A stretch of DNA of 64,000 nucleotides, from positions 1 to 64,000 of the forward strand of contig NZ_QJRC01000074.1 of NCBI RefSeq assembly GCF_013393325.1. The letters are read 5' to 3'. This DNA is from Pseudomonas hunanensis. GTDB taxonomy: Bacteria; Pseudomonadota; Gammaproteobacteria; Pseudomonadales; Pseudomonadaceae. Each line of letters starts with the position of its first letter. The first letter of the stretch is position 1. The notes beneath the pieces are model-generated. The model was not told the origin of the DNA and made no database searches. It saw nothing but the letters and a program-made list of their open reading frames with translations. Below, one piece after another: positions 18,046 through 28,135 of the stretch. The position numbers and the translations under genes were made by a program.

Positions 18046-19065
18046 TCAGACCGCGACCAGGCGCACGCTGGCGCCCTCGCCCACGCCCAGCGCGTCGGCT
18101 GCAGCCACGCTCAGGCTGACCGGCTTGCCGGGCACCCAGTCGAGGTCCAGCAGCACCGCGCGGTAGTCCTGCAACTGGCCGTTGCACACCAGGTACGGGC
18201 GCCCGCCCTTGACCGGGGCGTCTTCGATTTTCACCGGCGCCACCCGGCTCTGGGCGATCGAGCGAATACCCGAGGTGCGTGCGTGCAAGGTCGGGCCGCC
18301 GTCGAAAATGTCGATGTAGTGCTCGGTCTCGAAGCCTTCACGCATGAGGATGTCGAAGGTGATTTGCGCGCGCGGGTGCACCTGGCCCATGGCTTCCTGC
18401 GCCAAGTCAGGCAGCAGCGGCACGTAGATTGGGTAGTGCGGCATCAGCTCGGCGAGGAAGGTACGGCTCTTGAGCCCGCACAGGCGTTCGGCGTGGGCAT
18501 AGTTGAGGTCGAAGAAATTGCGGCCGATGGCATCCCAGAACGGCGATTCGCCCTGTTCGTCGCTGTAACCGACGATTTCGGTTACCACCGAGTCGGCGAA
18601 GCGTTCCGGGTGCGCGGCCATGAACAGCAGGCGACCGCGCGAGTTGAGCTCGGCCCAGCCACTGTTCACCAACTCCGGCAACACATAGAAGCTGGTCAAC
18701 AAGCTGTTGCCGGTCAAATCGTGGCACAGCGACAGCACGTGGATCTTGTTGTGGATCTTCAGCTCGCGCGAGGCGTGCACGAAGGTCTCGTTACGAAAGC
18801 TGTAGAACGGCTCGGAGTAGCCGGCCGAAGCGACGATGGCCGAGCAGCCGACCAGCTTCCCGGTGTTACTGTCTTCGAGCACGAAAAAGTAACTTTCTTC
18901 ACCGTTGAAGCTGACCTCGGCGGCGAAGGATGTCTCGGAGGCGGCAATCTTGTCGCCCAGGCGAGCAGTGTCGTCCGGCAGCGAGGTGACACCAATGGGG
19001 CTGTCTGCAGCCATGCGCTGCACTTCGTTCAGATCAGCCATTTGCGCGGGGCGCATCACCAGCAT
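18046..19065 (-). CDS. aruF: Arginine/ornithine N-succinyltransferase, alpha subunit
   Basis: A 339-residue AstA-family acyltransferase, the partner of AruG. The N-terminus MLVMRPAQMADLNEVQRMA and the following VTSLPDDTARLGDKI parallel the AruG sequence position by position, and both share the FFDLNYAHAERL/FFKMEFSQADYL region and the YVDIFD-type motif (here HYIDIFDGGPTL). The pair therefore arose by duplication. It catalyses succinylation of arginine and ornithine. The aruC stop lies 135 bases upstream, leaving room for an internal regulatory site. Confidence 0.94.
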   Translation of the reverse strand: MLVMRPAQMADLNEVQRMAADSPIGVTSLPDDTARLGDKIAASETSFAAEVSFNGEESYFFVLEDSNTGKLVGCSAIVASAGYSEPFYSFRNETFVHASRELKIHNKIHVLSLCHDLTGNSLLTSFYVLPELVNSGWAELNSRGRLLFMAAHPERFADSVVTEIVGYSDEQGESPFWDAIGRNFFDLNYAHAERLCGLKSRTFLAELMPHYPIYVPLLPDLAQEAMGQVHPRAQITFDILMREGFETEHYIDIFDGGPTLHARTSGIRSIAQSRVAPVKIEDAPVKGGRPYLVCNGQLQDYRAVLLDLDWVPGKPVSLSVAAADALGVGEGASVRLVAV

Positions 19066-19200
19066 GGTGTCACTCCTTTGGAATACGGGCCGCTGACGGC
19101 GGCACGGATAAACGGCAGGCGCTTGGGCACCTGCACTGGAATCGGGTATCGCCGGCCCGGTTCAGCCATGGCTGGGACCGGCGAGAGGACCGCAGGCGGG

Positions 19201-20728
<1,528 letters not shown>

Positions 20729-21709
20729 TCAGCCTTTTTCGGCAGGCGCCGAACTCAGCTCGAACGGGCTGCTGCTGCGCCGCTGGTTACGGTCTTCCCG
20801 TGGCGTTGCACCAAAGAAGTTGCGATAGGCGCTGGAAAAATGCGGCCCCGAAGAGAAGCCACAAGACAACCCGATCTGAATGATTGACTTGCTGGTCTGC
20901 ATCAGCATTTGCCGCGCCTTGTTCAGCCGCAGCTCCAAATAGTACTGGCTGGGCACGCGGTTCAGGTACTGCTTGAAAATGCGCTCCAACTGCCGACGCG
21001 ACACGCAAACATGCTGGGCAATTTCGTCGGTGGTCAGCGGCTCTTCGATGTTGGCTTCCATCAGCAGCACTGCCTGAGTCAACTTGGGATGGCTGGACCC
21101 CAGGCGGTTCTGCAGCGGAATTCGCTGGCGCTCGCCACCCTCGCGAATGCGCTCGACCACCAGCTCTTCCGACACCGCCCCGGCCAGTTCCGCCCCGTGA
21201 TCGCGCGCCAGCACCGCCAACAGCAGGTCAGTCACGGCCATGCCGCCACAGGCGCTAAGGCGGTCACGATCCCAATCGAACAAGTGGCTGGTGGCGATCA
21301 CTTTAGGGAAGCGTTCGGCAAAATCATCTTGCCAGCGCCAGTGAACCGCAGCGCGGTAACCATCGAGCAGCCCCAGCATTGCCAAGGGATACACCCCGGC
21401 AGACAGGCTGCCGATCATGCAGCCACTGCGCGCCAGTTGCTTGAGCGCCGCCGACAAGGCAGCCCCCATCGCCGCAGGCGGCTCATCCGCCAGCAGAAAC
21501 AACTTGTGGCAACCCTCCAGGCGGCCGTTCCACGGTTCGCCCGGCAGACGCCAGGCGCCATCCTGCGCAGGTTCAGCCTGCAGGAAGGACAACTCGTAGA
21601 TCACATCCGGATGCACCCGCTGCGCCACCTGCAACACTTCCTCGGCCAGCGCCAGGGTCAAAGGCCTGGTGCTGGGCCAGATGAGAAAACCGATTCGCTG
21701 GGTGGTCAT
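20729..21709 (-). CDS. argR: AraC-type arginine-responsive regulator ArgR
   Basis: A 326-residue regulator with an N-terminal DJ-1/PfpI-like (GATase1-like) domain (about 1-190) and a C-terminal AraC helix-turn-helix domain (about 205-310, with HVCVSRRQLERIFKQYLNR and IIQIGLSCGFSSGPHFSSAY). This layout and its position as the last gene of the aot operon match P. aeruginosa ArgR, which activates arginine catabolic and uptake genes and represses biosynthetic ones. It is not related to the E. coli ArgR. It lies 98 bases downstream of aotP on the same strand and just upstream of the aru operon. Confidence 0.92.
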   Translation of the reverse strand: MTTQRIGFLIWPSTRPLTLALAEEVLQVAQRVHPDVIYELSFLQAEPAQDGAWRLPGEPWNGRLEGCHKLFLLADEPPAAMGAALSAALKQLARSGCMIGSLSAGVYPLAMLGLLDGYRAAVHWRWQDDFAERFPKVIATSHLFDWDRDRLSACGGMAVTDLLLAVLARDHGAELAGAVSEELVVERIREGGERQRIPLQNRLGSSHPKLTQAVLLMEANIEEPLTTDEIAQHVCVSRRQLERIFKQYLNRVPSQYYLELRLNKARQMLMQTSKSIIQIGLSCGFSSGPHFSSAYRNFFGATPREDRNQRRSSSPFELSSAPAEKG

Positions 21710-21807
21710 AGGGTGCGGTCCGAAACCTGAGGTCGTTCTAGTCTGTGCGCCGGGTCAGGCTGCGCTTGCCGCGCAGCATGCCCTATTCTGGTGCAAAAAT
21801 GCAGCTT

Positions 21808-22572
21808 TTACTTCAGGCTGCCGGAGAGGAACTGCTTCAGGCGCTCCGACTGCGGGTTGGCCAACACTTCACGCGGGCAGCCGGTTTCTTCCACCAGGCC
21901 TTTGTGCAGGAACACCAGCTGGTTGGACACCTCTCGGGCAAAGCCCATTTCGTGGGTCACCACCACCATGGTCCGGCCTTCCTGGGCCAGCGCCTGCATC
22001 ACTTTGAGCACATCACCTACCAGCTCGGGGTCGAGCGCCGAGGTCGGCTCGTCGAACAGCATAACCTCCGGCTCCATCGCCAGCGCCCGGGCAATTGCCA
22101 CACGTTGTTGCTCACCACCCGACATATGCCCAGGGAAAGCATCCTTGCGGTGAGCGACACCGACCTTGGCCAGGTAGTGCTCGGCCTTCTCCAGCGCCTC
22201 CTTGCGGCTCACGCCCAGCACGTGCACTGGGGCTTCGATGATGTTCTCCAGCGCGGTCATGTGCGACCACAGGTTGAAGTGCTGAAACACCATCGAAAGG
22301 CGCGAACGCATGCGCTGCAACTGACGCGGGTCGGCAGCCTTCAGCGCGCCGTCCTTGCCGGCGACCAGCTTGAGCTCTTCGTTGTTGAGCAGGATCTTGC
22401 CGGCGTGCGGCTGCTCCAGCAGGTTGATGCAGCGCAGGAAGGTCGACTTGCCTGATCCGCTGGAGCCGATGATGCTGATAACGTCGCCGGCCTTGGCCGC
22501 CAGAGAAACGCCCTTGAGCACTTCGTGGCTACCGTAGCGCTTGTGCAGGTCTTGGACTTCGAGTTTGTACAT
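21808..22572 (-). CDS. aotP: Arginine/ornithine ABC transporter, ATP-binding protein
   Basis: A 254-residue polar amino-acid ABC ATPase. Walker A GSSGSGKS is at residues 36-43, the signature MSGGEQQRVAIARAL and Walker B VMLFDEPTSALDPE follow, and VVVTHEMGFAREVSNQLVF contains the switch His. The start MYKLEVQDLHKRYG at 22572 is preferred over an in-frame ATG five codons upstream because it matches the family N-terminus. It energises uptake through AotQ and AotM. HisP of the histidine system is the nearest well-known relative. Confidence 0.93.
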   Translation of the reverse strand: MYKLEVQDLHKRYGSHEVLKGVSLAAKAGDVISIIGSSGSGKSTFLRCINLLEQPHAGKILLNNEELKLVAGKDGALKAADPRQLQRMRSRLSMVFQHFNLWSHMTALENIIEAPVHVLGVSRKEALEKAEHYLAKVGVAHRKDAFPGHMSGGEQQRVAIARALAMEPEVMLFDEPTSALDPELVGDVLKVMQALAQEGRTMVVVTHEMGFAREVSNQLVFLHKGLVEETGCPREVLANPQSERLKQFLSGSLK

Positions 22573-22594
22573 GCTGTCGATTCTCACAAAGCGG

Positions 22595-23293
22595 TCAGTG
22601 CTTGCGCGGCGCCAGGTAGCCGAGCCAGCGGCGTTCGGCCATCTTGAACAGGCGCACCAGGATGAAGGTCAGGCACAGGTAGAACACGCCCGCCGTGATA
22701 TAGGCCTCGAAAGGCAGGTAGTACTGGGCATTGACCGTGCGTGCGGCACCGGTGATGTCGATCAGGGTGACGATCGACGCCAGGCTGGTGGTCTGCAGCA
22801 TCATGATCACTTCGTTGCTGTACTGCGGCAGCGCCCGGCGCAGGGCGGACGGCAGCAGGATGCGGCGGTACATCTTCATGCGCGACATGCCCATGGCCTT
22901 GGCCGCCTCGATCTCGCCGTGCGGCGTGGCCTTGAGGCTACCGGCGATGATTTCGGCGGTGTAGGCACTGGTATTGATGCCGAACGCCAGGCAGGCGCAG
23001 AAGGTGGCACTGGACAGCAACGGCCAGAAAATACTTTCGCGCACGGCCTCGAACTGAGCCAGGCCGTAATAGATCAGGAACAACTGCACCAGCATCGGCG
23101 TGCCGCGGATCACGTAGGTGTACAGCCATGCAGCCAGGTTGACCACAGGCTGTTTGGATACCCGCATCAGGCCCAGTGGAATAGCCGCCAGCAGGCCGAA
23201 GAACAGCGAGATCGCCAGCAGCTTGAGGGTGGTCAGCAGCCCGCCGAAATACAGCGGCAATGCCTCCCAGACCACGTTGTAGTCAAAGATCAT
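22595..23293 (-). CDS. aotM: Arginine/ornithine ABC transporter, permease
   Basis: A 232-residue inner-membrane permease of the HisMQ family with about five membrane segments. It begins MIFDYNVVWEALPLYFGGLL and has the EAA loop (EIEAAKAMGMSRMKMYRRIL) that contacts the ATPase. Its ATG overlaps the aotQ stop by four bases, so the two permeases are made in step. With AotQ, AotP and AotJ it imports arginine and ornithine. Confidence 0.92.
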   Translation of the reverse strand: MIFDYNVVWEALPLYFGGLLTTLKLLAISLFFGLLAAIPLGLMRVSKQPVVNLAAWLYTYVIRGTPMLVQLFLIYYGLAQFEAVRESIFWPLLSSATFCACLAFGINTSAYTAEIIAGSLKATPHGEIEAAKAMGMSRMKMYRRILLPSALRRALPQYSNEVIMMLQTTSLASIVTLIDITGAARTVNAQYYLPFEAYITAGVFYLCLTFILVRLFKMAERRWLGYLAPRKH

Positions 23294-23979
23294 AGTTCAG
23301 CCACCTTGACGCCTACCGAGTAGCGGCGCTCCAGATACTTCAGGGCCAGCAGCGAGACACTGGTCAGCACCAGGTACAGGGCCGCCACCGCCAGGAAGAA
23401 GGTGAACGGCTCGCGGGTGGCATCCGCCGCCTGCTTGGCCTTGAACATCATGTCCTGCAAACCGACCACCGAGATCAGCGCGGTAGCCTTGGTCAGTACC
23501 AGCCAATTGTTGGTGAAGCCAGGGATCGCCAGGCGAATCATTTGCGGCACCTGGATGCGGAAAAATACCTGACGATTGCTCATGCCATAGGCCACGCCCG
23601 CTTCGGCCTGGCCCTTGGGAATACCCAGGAACGCGCCGCGGAATGTTTCCGACAGATAGGCGCCAAAGATGAAGCCCAGCGTACCGATACCTGCAATCAG
23701 CGGGTTCAGGTCGATGTAGTCTTCGTAGCCGAGCAGCGGCGCCACTCGGTTGATGATGTCTTGCCCGCCGTAGAAGATCAGCAGGATCAGGACCAGGTCC
23801 GGAATGCCACGGATCACCGTGGAATACAGATCGCCCAGCCAGGCCAGCCAGCGCACCGGCGACAAGCGCAGCGCTACGCCGATCAGGCCGAGCACGATGG
23901 CCAGGGCCATCGACGACAGGGCGAGCTGCAGCGTCAGCCACGCCCCGTCGAGGATGACTGCCCCGTAGCCTTTCAACAT
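23290..23979 (-). CDS. aotQ: Arginine/ornithine ABC transporter, permease
   Basis: A 229-residue permease of the HisMQ family, paralogous to AotM. MLKGYGAVILDGAWLTLQLA starts the protein, and the EAA loop reads GQAEAGVAYGMSNRQVFFRI. About five hydrophobic segments are visible. It lies 88 bases downstream of aotJ, separated by a long hairpin likely to lower its expression relative to the binding protein, and overlaps aotM by four bases. Confidence 0.92.
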   Translation of the reverse strand: MLKGYGAVILDGAWLTLQLALSSMALAIVLGLIGVALRLSPVRWLAWLGDLYSTVIRGIPDLVLILLIFYGGQDIINRVAPLLGYEDYIDLNPLIAGIGTLGFIFGAYLSETFRGAFLGIPKGQAEAGVAYGMSNRQVFFRIQVPQMIRLAIPGFTNNWLVLTKATALISVVGLQDMMFKAKQAADATREPFTFFLAVAALYLVLTSVSLLALKYLERRYSVGVKVAEL

Positions 23980-24007
23980 GATGAGGTCCTCGACCTAGAG
24001 AATGAAA

Positions 24008-24046
24008 AATGGTGCAAACCTCAGAGCCTCTGCTGTTTGCACCATT
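24008..24046 (-). other. Intercistronic hairpin between aotJ and aotQ
   Basis: Perfect 12-bp inverted repeat AATGGTGCAAAC/GTTTGCACCATT with a 15-base loop, placed in the 88-base gap after aotJ. On the minus strand the stem runs directly into a short T run (CCATTTTTC), so it may act as a partial terminator and as a 3' stabiliser of the aotJ mRNA. Confidence 0.75.
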
Positions 24047-24067
24047 GCACAGGTGAAACCCGACGTC

Positions 24068-24853
24068 TTAGTTCGAGTCTGGACCGTAGATGTCGAAGTT
24101 GAAGTACTTCTTCTCGATTTCTTTGTACTTGCCGTTTGCACGGATGGCGTCGATGGCCGCATTGATACGGTCGACGTTGGCCTTGTCACCCTTGCGCACC
24201 GCGATGCCGATGCCGTCACCGAAGTACTTGGCGTCGGTGAAGGCCGGGCCTACGAAGGCGAAGCCCTTGCCGGCGTCGGTCTTGAGGAAACCGTCTTCCA
24301 GCAGGGTGGCATCGGCCACGGTACCGTCGAGACGACCAGCCGCCACATCGAGGTAGATTTCGTTCTGGGTGCCGTAAGGCACCACGGTGGCACCTTTGGC
24401 GCCCAGCACTTCCTTGGCGAAGCGATCGTGGATCGAGCCGCGTTGCACGCCAATCTTCTTGCCTTTGAGTTCATCCAGGCTGTCGCTGACAGTGGTGCCG
24501 TCCTTCATGACCAGGCGCGCCGGGGTCAGGTAGTAGCGCTTGGTGAAGTCAACCGATTTCTTGCGGTCATCGGTGATCGACATGGACGACAGGATGGCGT
24601 CGATCTTGCGCACTTTCAGCGCCGGGATCAGGCCGTCGAACTCCTGCTCGACCCAGGTGCACTTGGCTTTCATCTCTTCGCACAGGGCGTTGCCGATGTC
24701 GTAGTCAAAACCTGCGATGCTGCCGTCAGGTTGCTTGAAGGCGAAGGGTGGGTAGGCGGCTTCGATGCCGATTTTCAGCGGTTTTTCATCGGCCTGCGAC
24801 ACCAGGGAAAACACAGACAGCGCCAGGGCGCCAAGCAGTGCGAGCTTCTTCAT
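24068..24853 (-). CDS. aotJ: Arginine/ornithine ABC transporter, periplasmic binding protein
   Basis: A 261-residue periplasmic solute-binding protein of family 3. The signal peptide is clear: [20 protein letters not shown] followed by A-DEK, with cleavage after SQA. The mature part opens with [15 protein letters not shown], the standard cluster 3 sequence, and contains [14 protein letters not shown]. It captures arginine and ornithine and delivers them to AotQMP. The start at 24853 is set by the signal peptide; the longer frame upstream is not coding. First gene of the aotJQMP-argR operon. Confidence 0.94.
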   Translation of the reverse strand: MKKLALLGALALSVFSLVSQADEKPLKIGIEAAYPPFAFKQPDGSIAGFDYDIGNALCEEMKAKCTWVEQEFDGLIPALKVRKIDAILSSMSITDDRKKSVDFTKRYYLTPARLVMKDGTTVSDSLDELKGKKIGVQRGSIHDRFAKEVLGAKGATVVPYGTQNEIYLDVAAGRLDGTVADATLLEDGFLKTDAGKGFAFVGPAFTDAKYFGDGIGIAVRKGDKANVDRINAAIDAIRANGKYKEIEKKYFNFDIYGPDSN

Positions 24854-25367
24854 CAGGTAACTCCATCGGTACGGGGCAATACAAGGCAGGTAACGGCTGC
24901 CCGATATGCGAATGAGTACAACGCGAGCCGCGCAGGGTTCGACCAAGGCCGCATACCACGAGCGAGTGAGTGGCATTTTAACGACAGCCCGGTAGTCGAT
25001 ATTTCTTCAAAGCGACAACTACTTACAGAAGCGCCTGAAACCGCTGCGGGCGATGTTGACAGCCATTGCAAATTATGCAAAAGCGCAAGAAATAGAACCT
25101 TTAGACCTAGCAATTCCTGGGCCTATTATTGGCAAAGCCTTGTACTACGGCAAGTGTAGCGTGCTGTGTTGCACAAAATGGCTACTGGAATGCACCGAAA
25201 TGGCCCGGATTTGTTTCCTGGCGCCCCGAACCTGTGCGGAAACGGTGACAGAAGAGTTACCGATGAATGTCGGGTAACAGTAAAGCAAAAACCCCGCCGG
25301 TTGCCCGGGCGGGGTTCTCTGATGCCTGCACACCCCCTGTAGGAGCGGCCCGCGCTCTGCCTTGATA
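24854..25367 (-). promoter_or_regulatory. aot operon control region and acsA 3' end
   Basis: A 514-base gap with no supported gene. On the minus strand, TGTCGC-N8-AA at 25017-25002 fits the P. aeruginosa ArgR half-site, and a degenerate TGTCGT follows at 24986-24981. They lie about 130-165 bases upstream of the aotJ start, a reasonable position for activation. The stretch 25060-25280 is comparatively A/T-rich and shows nothing recognisable. The acsA terminator (25287-25316) lies at the right end. Confidence 0.55.
25287..25316 (-). terminator. Terminator after acsA
   Basis: Stem AACCCCGCC/GGCGGGGTT (25290-25298 and 25308-25316) with a 9-base loop. On the minus strand it is followed by TTTTTGCTTT, a strong rho-independent terminator 50 bases after the acsA stop. 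Confidence 0.88.
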
Positions 25368-27329
25368 TCAGGCCGAAGCCAGGTTCATCGCCTTGTGAGT
25401 ATCGATCAGGTGCTGCACTACGCCAGGGTCGGCCAGGGTCGAAATATCGCCCAAGGCATCGTACTCACCGGTGGCGATCTTGCGCAGGATACGGCGCATG
25501 ATCTTGCCCGAGCGAGTCTTCGGCAACCCAGGCGCCCACTGGATCACATCCGGCGAAGCGATCGGGCCGATTTCCTTGCGCACCCAGTTCTTCAGCTCCA
25601 GACGCAATTGCTCGCTGGCCTCGATACCGGCATTGAGGGTGACATAGACATAGATGCCCTGTCCCTTGATGTCGTGCGGCACGCCAACCACTGCGGCCTC
25701 GGCAACCTTCGCATGCGCGACCATGGCACTTTCGATCTCGGCAGTGCCCATGCGGTGGCCGGAGACGTTGAGCACGTCGTCCACACGGCCGGTGATCCAG
25801 TAGTAGCCATCCTCGTCACGGCGCGCACCGTCGCCGGTGAAGTACATGCCACGGAAGGTCTTGAAGTAGGTGTCGACGAAGCGGTCGTGGTCGCCGTACA
25901 GCGAACGCGACTGGCCCGGCCAGGAGTCCAGAATTACCAGGTTACCTTCGGTGGCACCTTCGATCAGGTTGCCCAGGTTATCGACCAATGCCGGCACCAC
26001 GCCAAAGAACGGACGGGTTGCCGACCCCGGTTTCAAGCCGGTGGCGCCAGGCAGCGGGCTGATCAAAATGCCGCCGGTTTCAGTCTGCCACCAGGTGTCG
26101 ACGATCGGGCAACGCTCCTTGCCTACGGTCTTGTAGTACCAGTTCCAGGCTTCTGGGTTGATCGGCTCACCCACCGAACCCAGAAGGCGCAGGCTGGAGC
26201 CGTCTGCTCCCTCTACAGCCGCTTGCCCTTCGGCCATCATGGCGCGGATGGCAGTTGGCGCGGTGTAGAGGATGTTGACCTTGTGTTTGTCGACGATCTT
26301 CGACACGCGGGTGATGTCCGGGTAGTTAGGCACGCCCTCGAACAGCAAGGTAGTGGCGCCGTTGGCCAGCGGGCCGTAGACGATGTAGCTGTGGCCGGTG
26401 ACCCAACCGACGTCGGCGGTGCACCAGTACACCTCGCCCGGGCGGTAGTCGAAAACGCGCTCATGGGTCAGTGCCGCGTACACCAGGTAACCGCCGGTGG
26501 TGTGCAGCACGCCCTTCGGTTTGCCGGTGGAGCCGGAGGTATAAAGGATGAACAGCGCTTCTTCGGCACCCATCTCTTTCGGCGCGCAGTGGCTGGAGGC
26601 CACTTTCATCAGGTCTTCGTACCAGATGTCGCGGTGTTGGTGCCAGGCAATGTCGCCACCGGTGCGCTTGCACACGATGATTTTCTGCACACTGCTGGTT
26701 TCAGGGTTGGTCAGTGCCAGGTCGACGTTAGCCTTGAGCGGGGTACGACGGCCGCCACGCACGCCTTCATCGGCGGTGATCACCACCTTGGACTTGCAGT
26801 CGATGATACGGCCGGCCAGCGCCTCGGGCGAGAAACCGCCAAACACCACCGAATGAATCGCACCGATACGGGCACAGGCCAGCATGGCAACCACAGCCTC
26901 GGGGATCATTGGCATATAGATGGTGACTACGTCACCCCGGTGTACGTCCTGGCCGCGCAGGGCGTTGGCGAACTTGCAGACCTGCTCGTGCAGTTCGCGG
27001 TAGGTGATGTTGCGGTGTTCGGAAGGGTCGTCGCCTTCCCAGATGATGGCCAACTGGTCGCCGCGCTCTTCAAGGTGGCGGTCCAGGCAGTTGGAGGAAA
27101 CGTTCAGAGTGCCGTCGGCGAACCATTTGATATCGACATGGTGGTCGTCGAAGGAGGTCTGCTTGACCTTGGTGAACGGCTTGATCCAGTCGATGCGCTG
27201 GGCCTGCTCGCGCCAGAAGCCGTCCGGGTTGATCACCGACTGCTGGTACATGGCCTTGTAGGTGGCCTCGTCGGTCAGGGTAGTGGCCGCAACCTCGGGA
27301 CGAACGGGATACAGTGGAGCCGCACTCAT
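25368..27329 (-). CDS. acsA: Acetyl-CoA synthetase
   Basis: A 653-residue AMP-forming acetate-CoA ligase. The start [15 protein letters not shown] at 27329 fits the family N-terminus; a 43-codon in-frame extension upstream does not. The AMP-binding motif [20 protein letters not shown] lies near residue 265, the WWQTETGG motif later, and the C-terminal [15 protein letters not shown] contains the conserved lysine that is reversibly acetylated in other bacteria. It activates acetate to acetyl-CoA. It is flanked by long non-coding regions, so it is its own transcription unit. Confidence 0.95.
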   Translation of the reverse strand: MSAAPLYPVRPEVAATTLTDEATYKAMYQQSVINPDGFWREQAQRIDWIKPFTKVKQTSFDDHHVDIKWFADGTLNVSSNCLDRHLEERGDQLAIIWEGDDPSEHRNITYRELHEQVCKFANALRGQDVHRGDVVTIYMPMIPEAVVAMLACARIGAIHSVVFGGFSPEALAGRIIDCKSKVVITADEGVRGGRRTPLKANVDLALTNPETSSVQKIIVCKRTGGDIAWHQHRDIWYEDLMKVASSHCAPKEMGAEEALFILYTSGSTGKPKGVLHTTGGYLVYAALTHERVFDYRPGEVYWCTADVGWVTGHSYIVYGPLANGATTLLFEGVPNYPDITRVSKIVDKHKVNILYTAPTAIRAMMAEGQAAVEGADGSSLRLLGSVGEPINPEAWNWYYKTVGKERCPIVDTWWQTETGGILISPLPGATGLKPGSATRPFFGVVPALVDNLGNLIEGATEGNLVILDSWPGQSRSLYGDHDRFVDTYFKTFRGMYFTGDGARRDEDGYYWITGRVDDVLNVSGHRMGTAEIESAMVAHAKVAEAAVVGVPHDIKGQGIYVYVTLNAGIEASEQLRLELKNWVRKEIGPIASPDVIQWAPGLPKTRSGKIMRRILRKIATGEYDALGDISTLADPGVVQHLIDTHKAMNLASA

Positions 27330-27727
27330 CTGTGTTACCTCGGTGTAATAGTTGTTTTTGTATGGAACCGTTTGTAACTGTACCAGAGCGACAAAAGCCA
27401 TTCGACGTTGGTAGTAATTTGGTACGCCCGTTCCGGCAGAGCGCTCTGGCGCGGGCATTACAGCCCAGGCAGAGAGGAAAAGAGGGGCTTTGCCACAGGA
27501 TTGTTACAGATTCTGTCAAAACACTTTATCAAAAGACCCACTGTTTCAGCTTTGGCCACAGCCATAAAATTCACCTCGCCAGCAACGGCAAGGCGATTAA
27601 CAACTGGTAACAGCCCCCACGAAGGCAAGCGTTGATCTCCATCTCATCCCGATAGTTAAAACTAGCAGTACTCGCGGCGCCATAAGCGCCGCGTGCCCCC
27701 TCACGACCTTAGACAGGTAAATAGAAA
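27330..27727. promoter_or_regulatory. Divergent control region between acsA and the DUF2790 gene
   Basis: A 398-base gap holding the promoters of acsA (leftward) and the DUF2790 gene (rightward). It has no supported ORF. In the leader of the right-hand gene, CGCGGCGC-CATAA-GCGCCGCG (27673-27693) forms a perfect 8-bp hairpin ending 34 bases before the ATG. No binding site of a known regulator was recognised with confidence. Confidence 0.5.
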
Positions 27728-27982
27728 ATGAAAGCTTTACTGGTATTGGTACTTGGCAGTCTTTGCGGCGCGGCGATGGCCGGCGAAGCTAAAGATGCCG
27801 AGCAGATTCCGGTTGAACAGTACAGTTACTCGCAACACCTGGACATTGCCCGTGTCATCTCCATGAGCGAAGTGCCCAATGTGTGCGAAGTCGTGCCAGC
27901 CCGTATGACCTACGAGGACTCCAAGGGCCAGAAGCACATTCTCGAATACCGCGTGATGGGGAACGGCTGCTCTAACGGCTGA
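27728..27982 (+). CDS. Small secreted DUF2790 family protein
   Basis: An 84-residue protein with an obvious signal peptide (MKALLVLVLGSLCGAAMAG, cleavage near residue 18), so the mature part of about 65 residues is periplasmic. The conserved core reads YSQHLDIARVISMSEVPNVC, then EVVPARMTYEDSKG and LEYRVMGNGC, with two Cys that could form a disulphide. These are the features of DUF2790, a family common in Pseudomonas with several paralogues per genome and no known function. It has its own leader with a hairpin and a terminator behind it, so it is a single-gene unit. Confidence 0.88.
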   Translation: MKALLVLVLGSLCGAAMAGEAKDAEQIPVEQYSYSQHLDIARVISMSEVPNVCEVVPARMTYEDSKGQKHILEYRVMGNGCSNG

Positions 27983-27996
27983 TACCTTCAGAATCA

Positions 27997-28016
27997 GGGG
28001 CCCTACGGGCCCCTTT
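27997..28016 (+). terminator. Terminator after the DUF2790 gene
   Basis: GGGGCCC-TAC-GGGCCCC followed by TTT, 14 bases after the stop codon. The T run is short but the stem is strong. Confidence 0.7.
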
Positions 28017-28118
28017 CGCGGCACAAGGCCGCTCCCACAGGTATTGTGCTCTACCGAAGAGCAGCACATTACCTGTGGGAGCGGCCTTGTGTCGCGAAAG
28101 GACTGCAAAGCAGTCCCA
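28013..28118. repeat. Inverted pair of REP elements with adjoining hairpin
   Basis: CTTTCGCGGCACAAGGCCGC plus TCCCACAGGT at 28013-28042 is repeated in inverted form at 28071-28100 (ACCTGTGGGAGCGGCCTTGT then GTCGCGAAAG), separated by 28 bases. This is the REP family known from P. putida, placed between two genes as usual. It is followed by GGACTGC-AAA-GCAGTCC (28101-28117), which could end the phhR transcript coming from the right. Confidence 0.88.
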
Positions 28119-28135
28119 GGTTCTTTGACCAATAA

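Noticed and set aside
18046..19065. aruF and aruG as an assembly duplication
   Set aside because: The two are diverged paralogues that form the two subunits of the enzyme in pseudomonads.
25053..25277. A 74-codon plus-strand frame upstream of aotJ
   Set aside because: Atypical composition, no ribosome binding site, no recognisable motif, and it covers the presumed aot control region.
25362..27377. Antisense frame of 671 residues opposite acsA
   Set aside because: Mirror of a highly conserved enzyme gene; no domain, no ribosome binding site.
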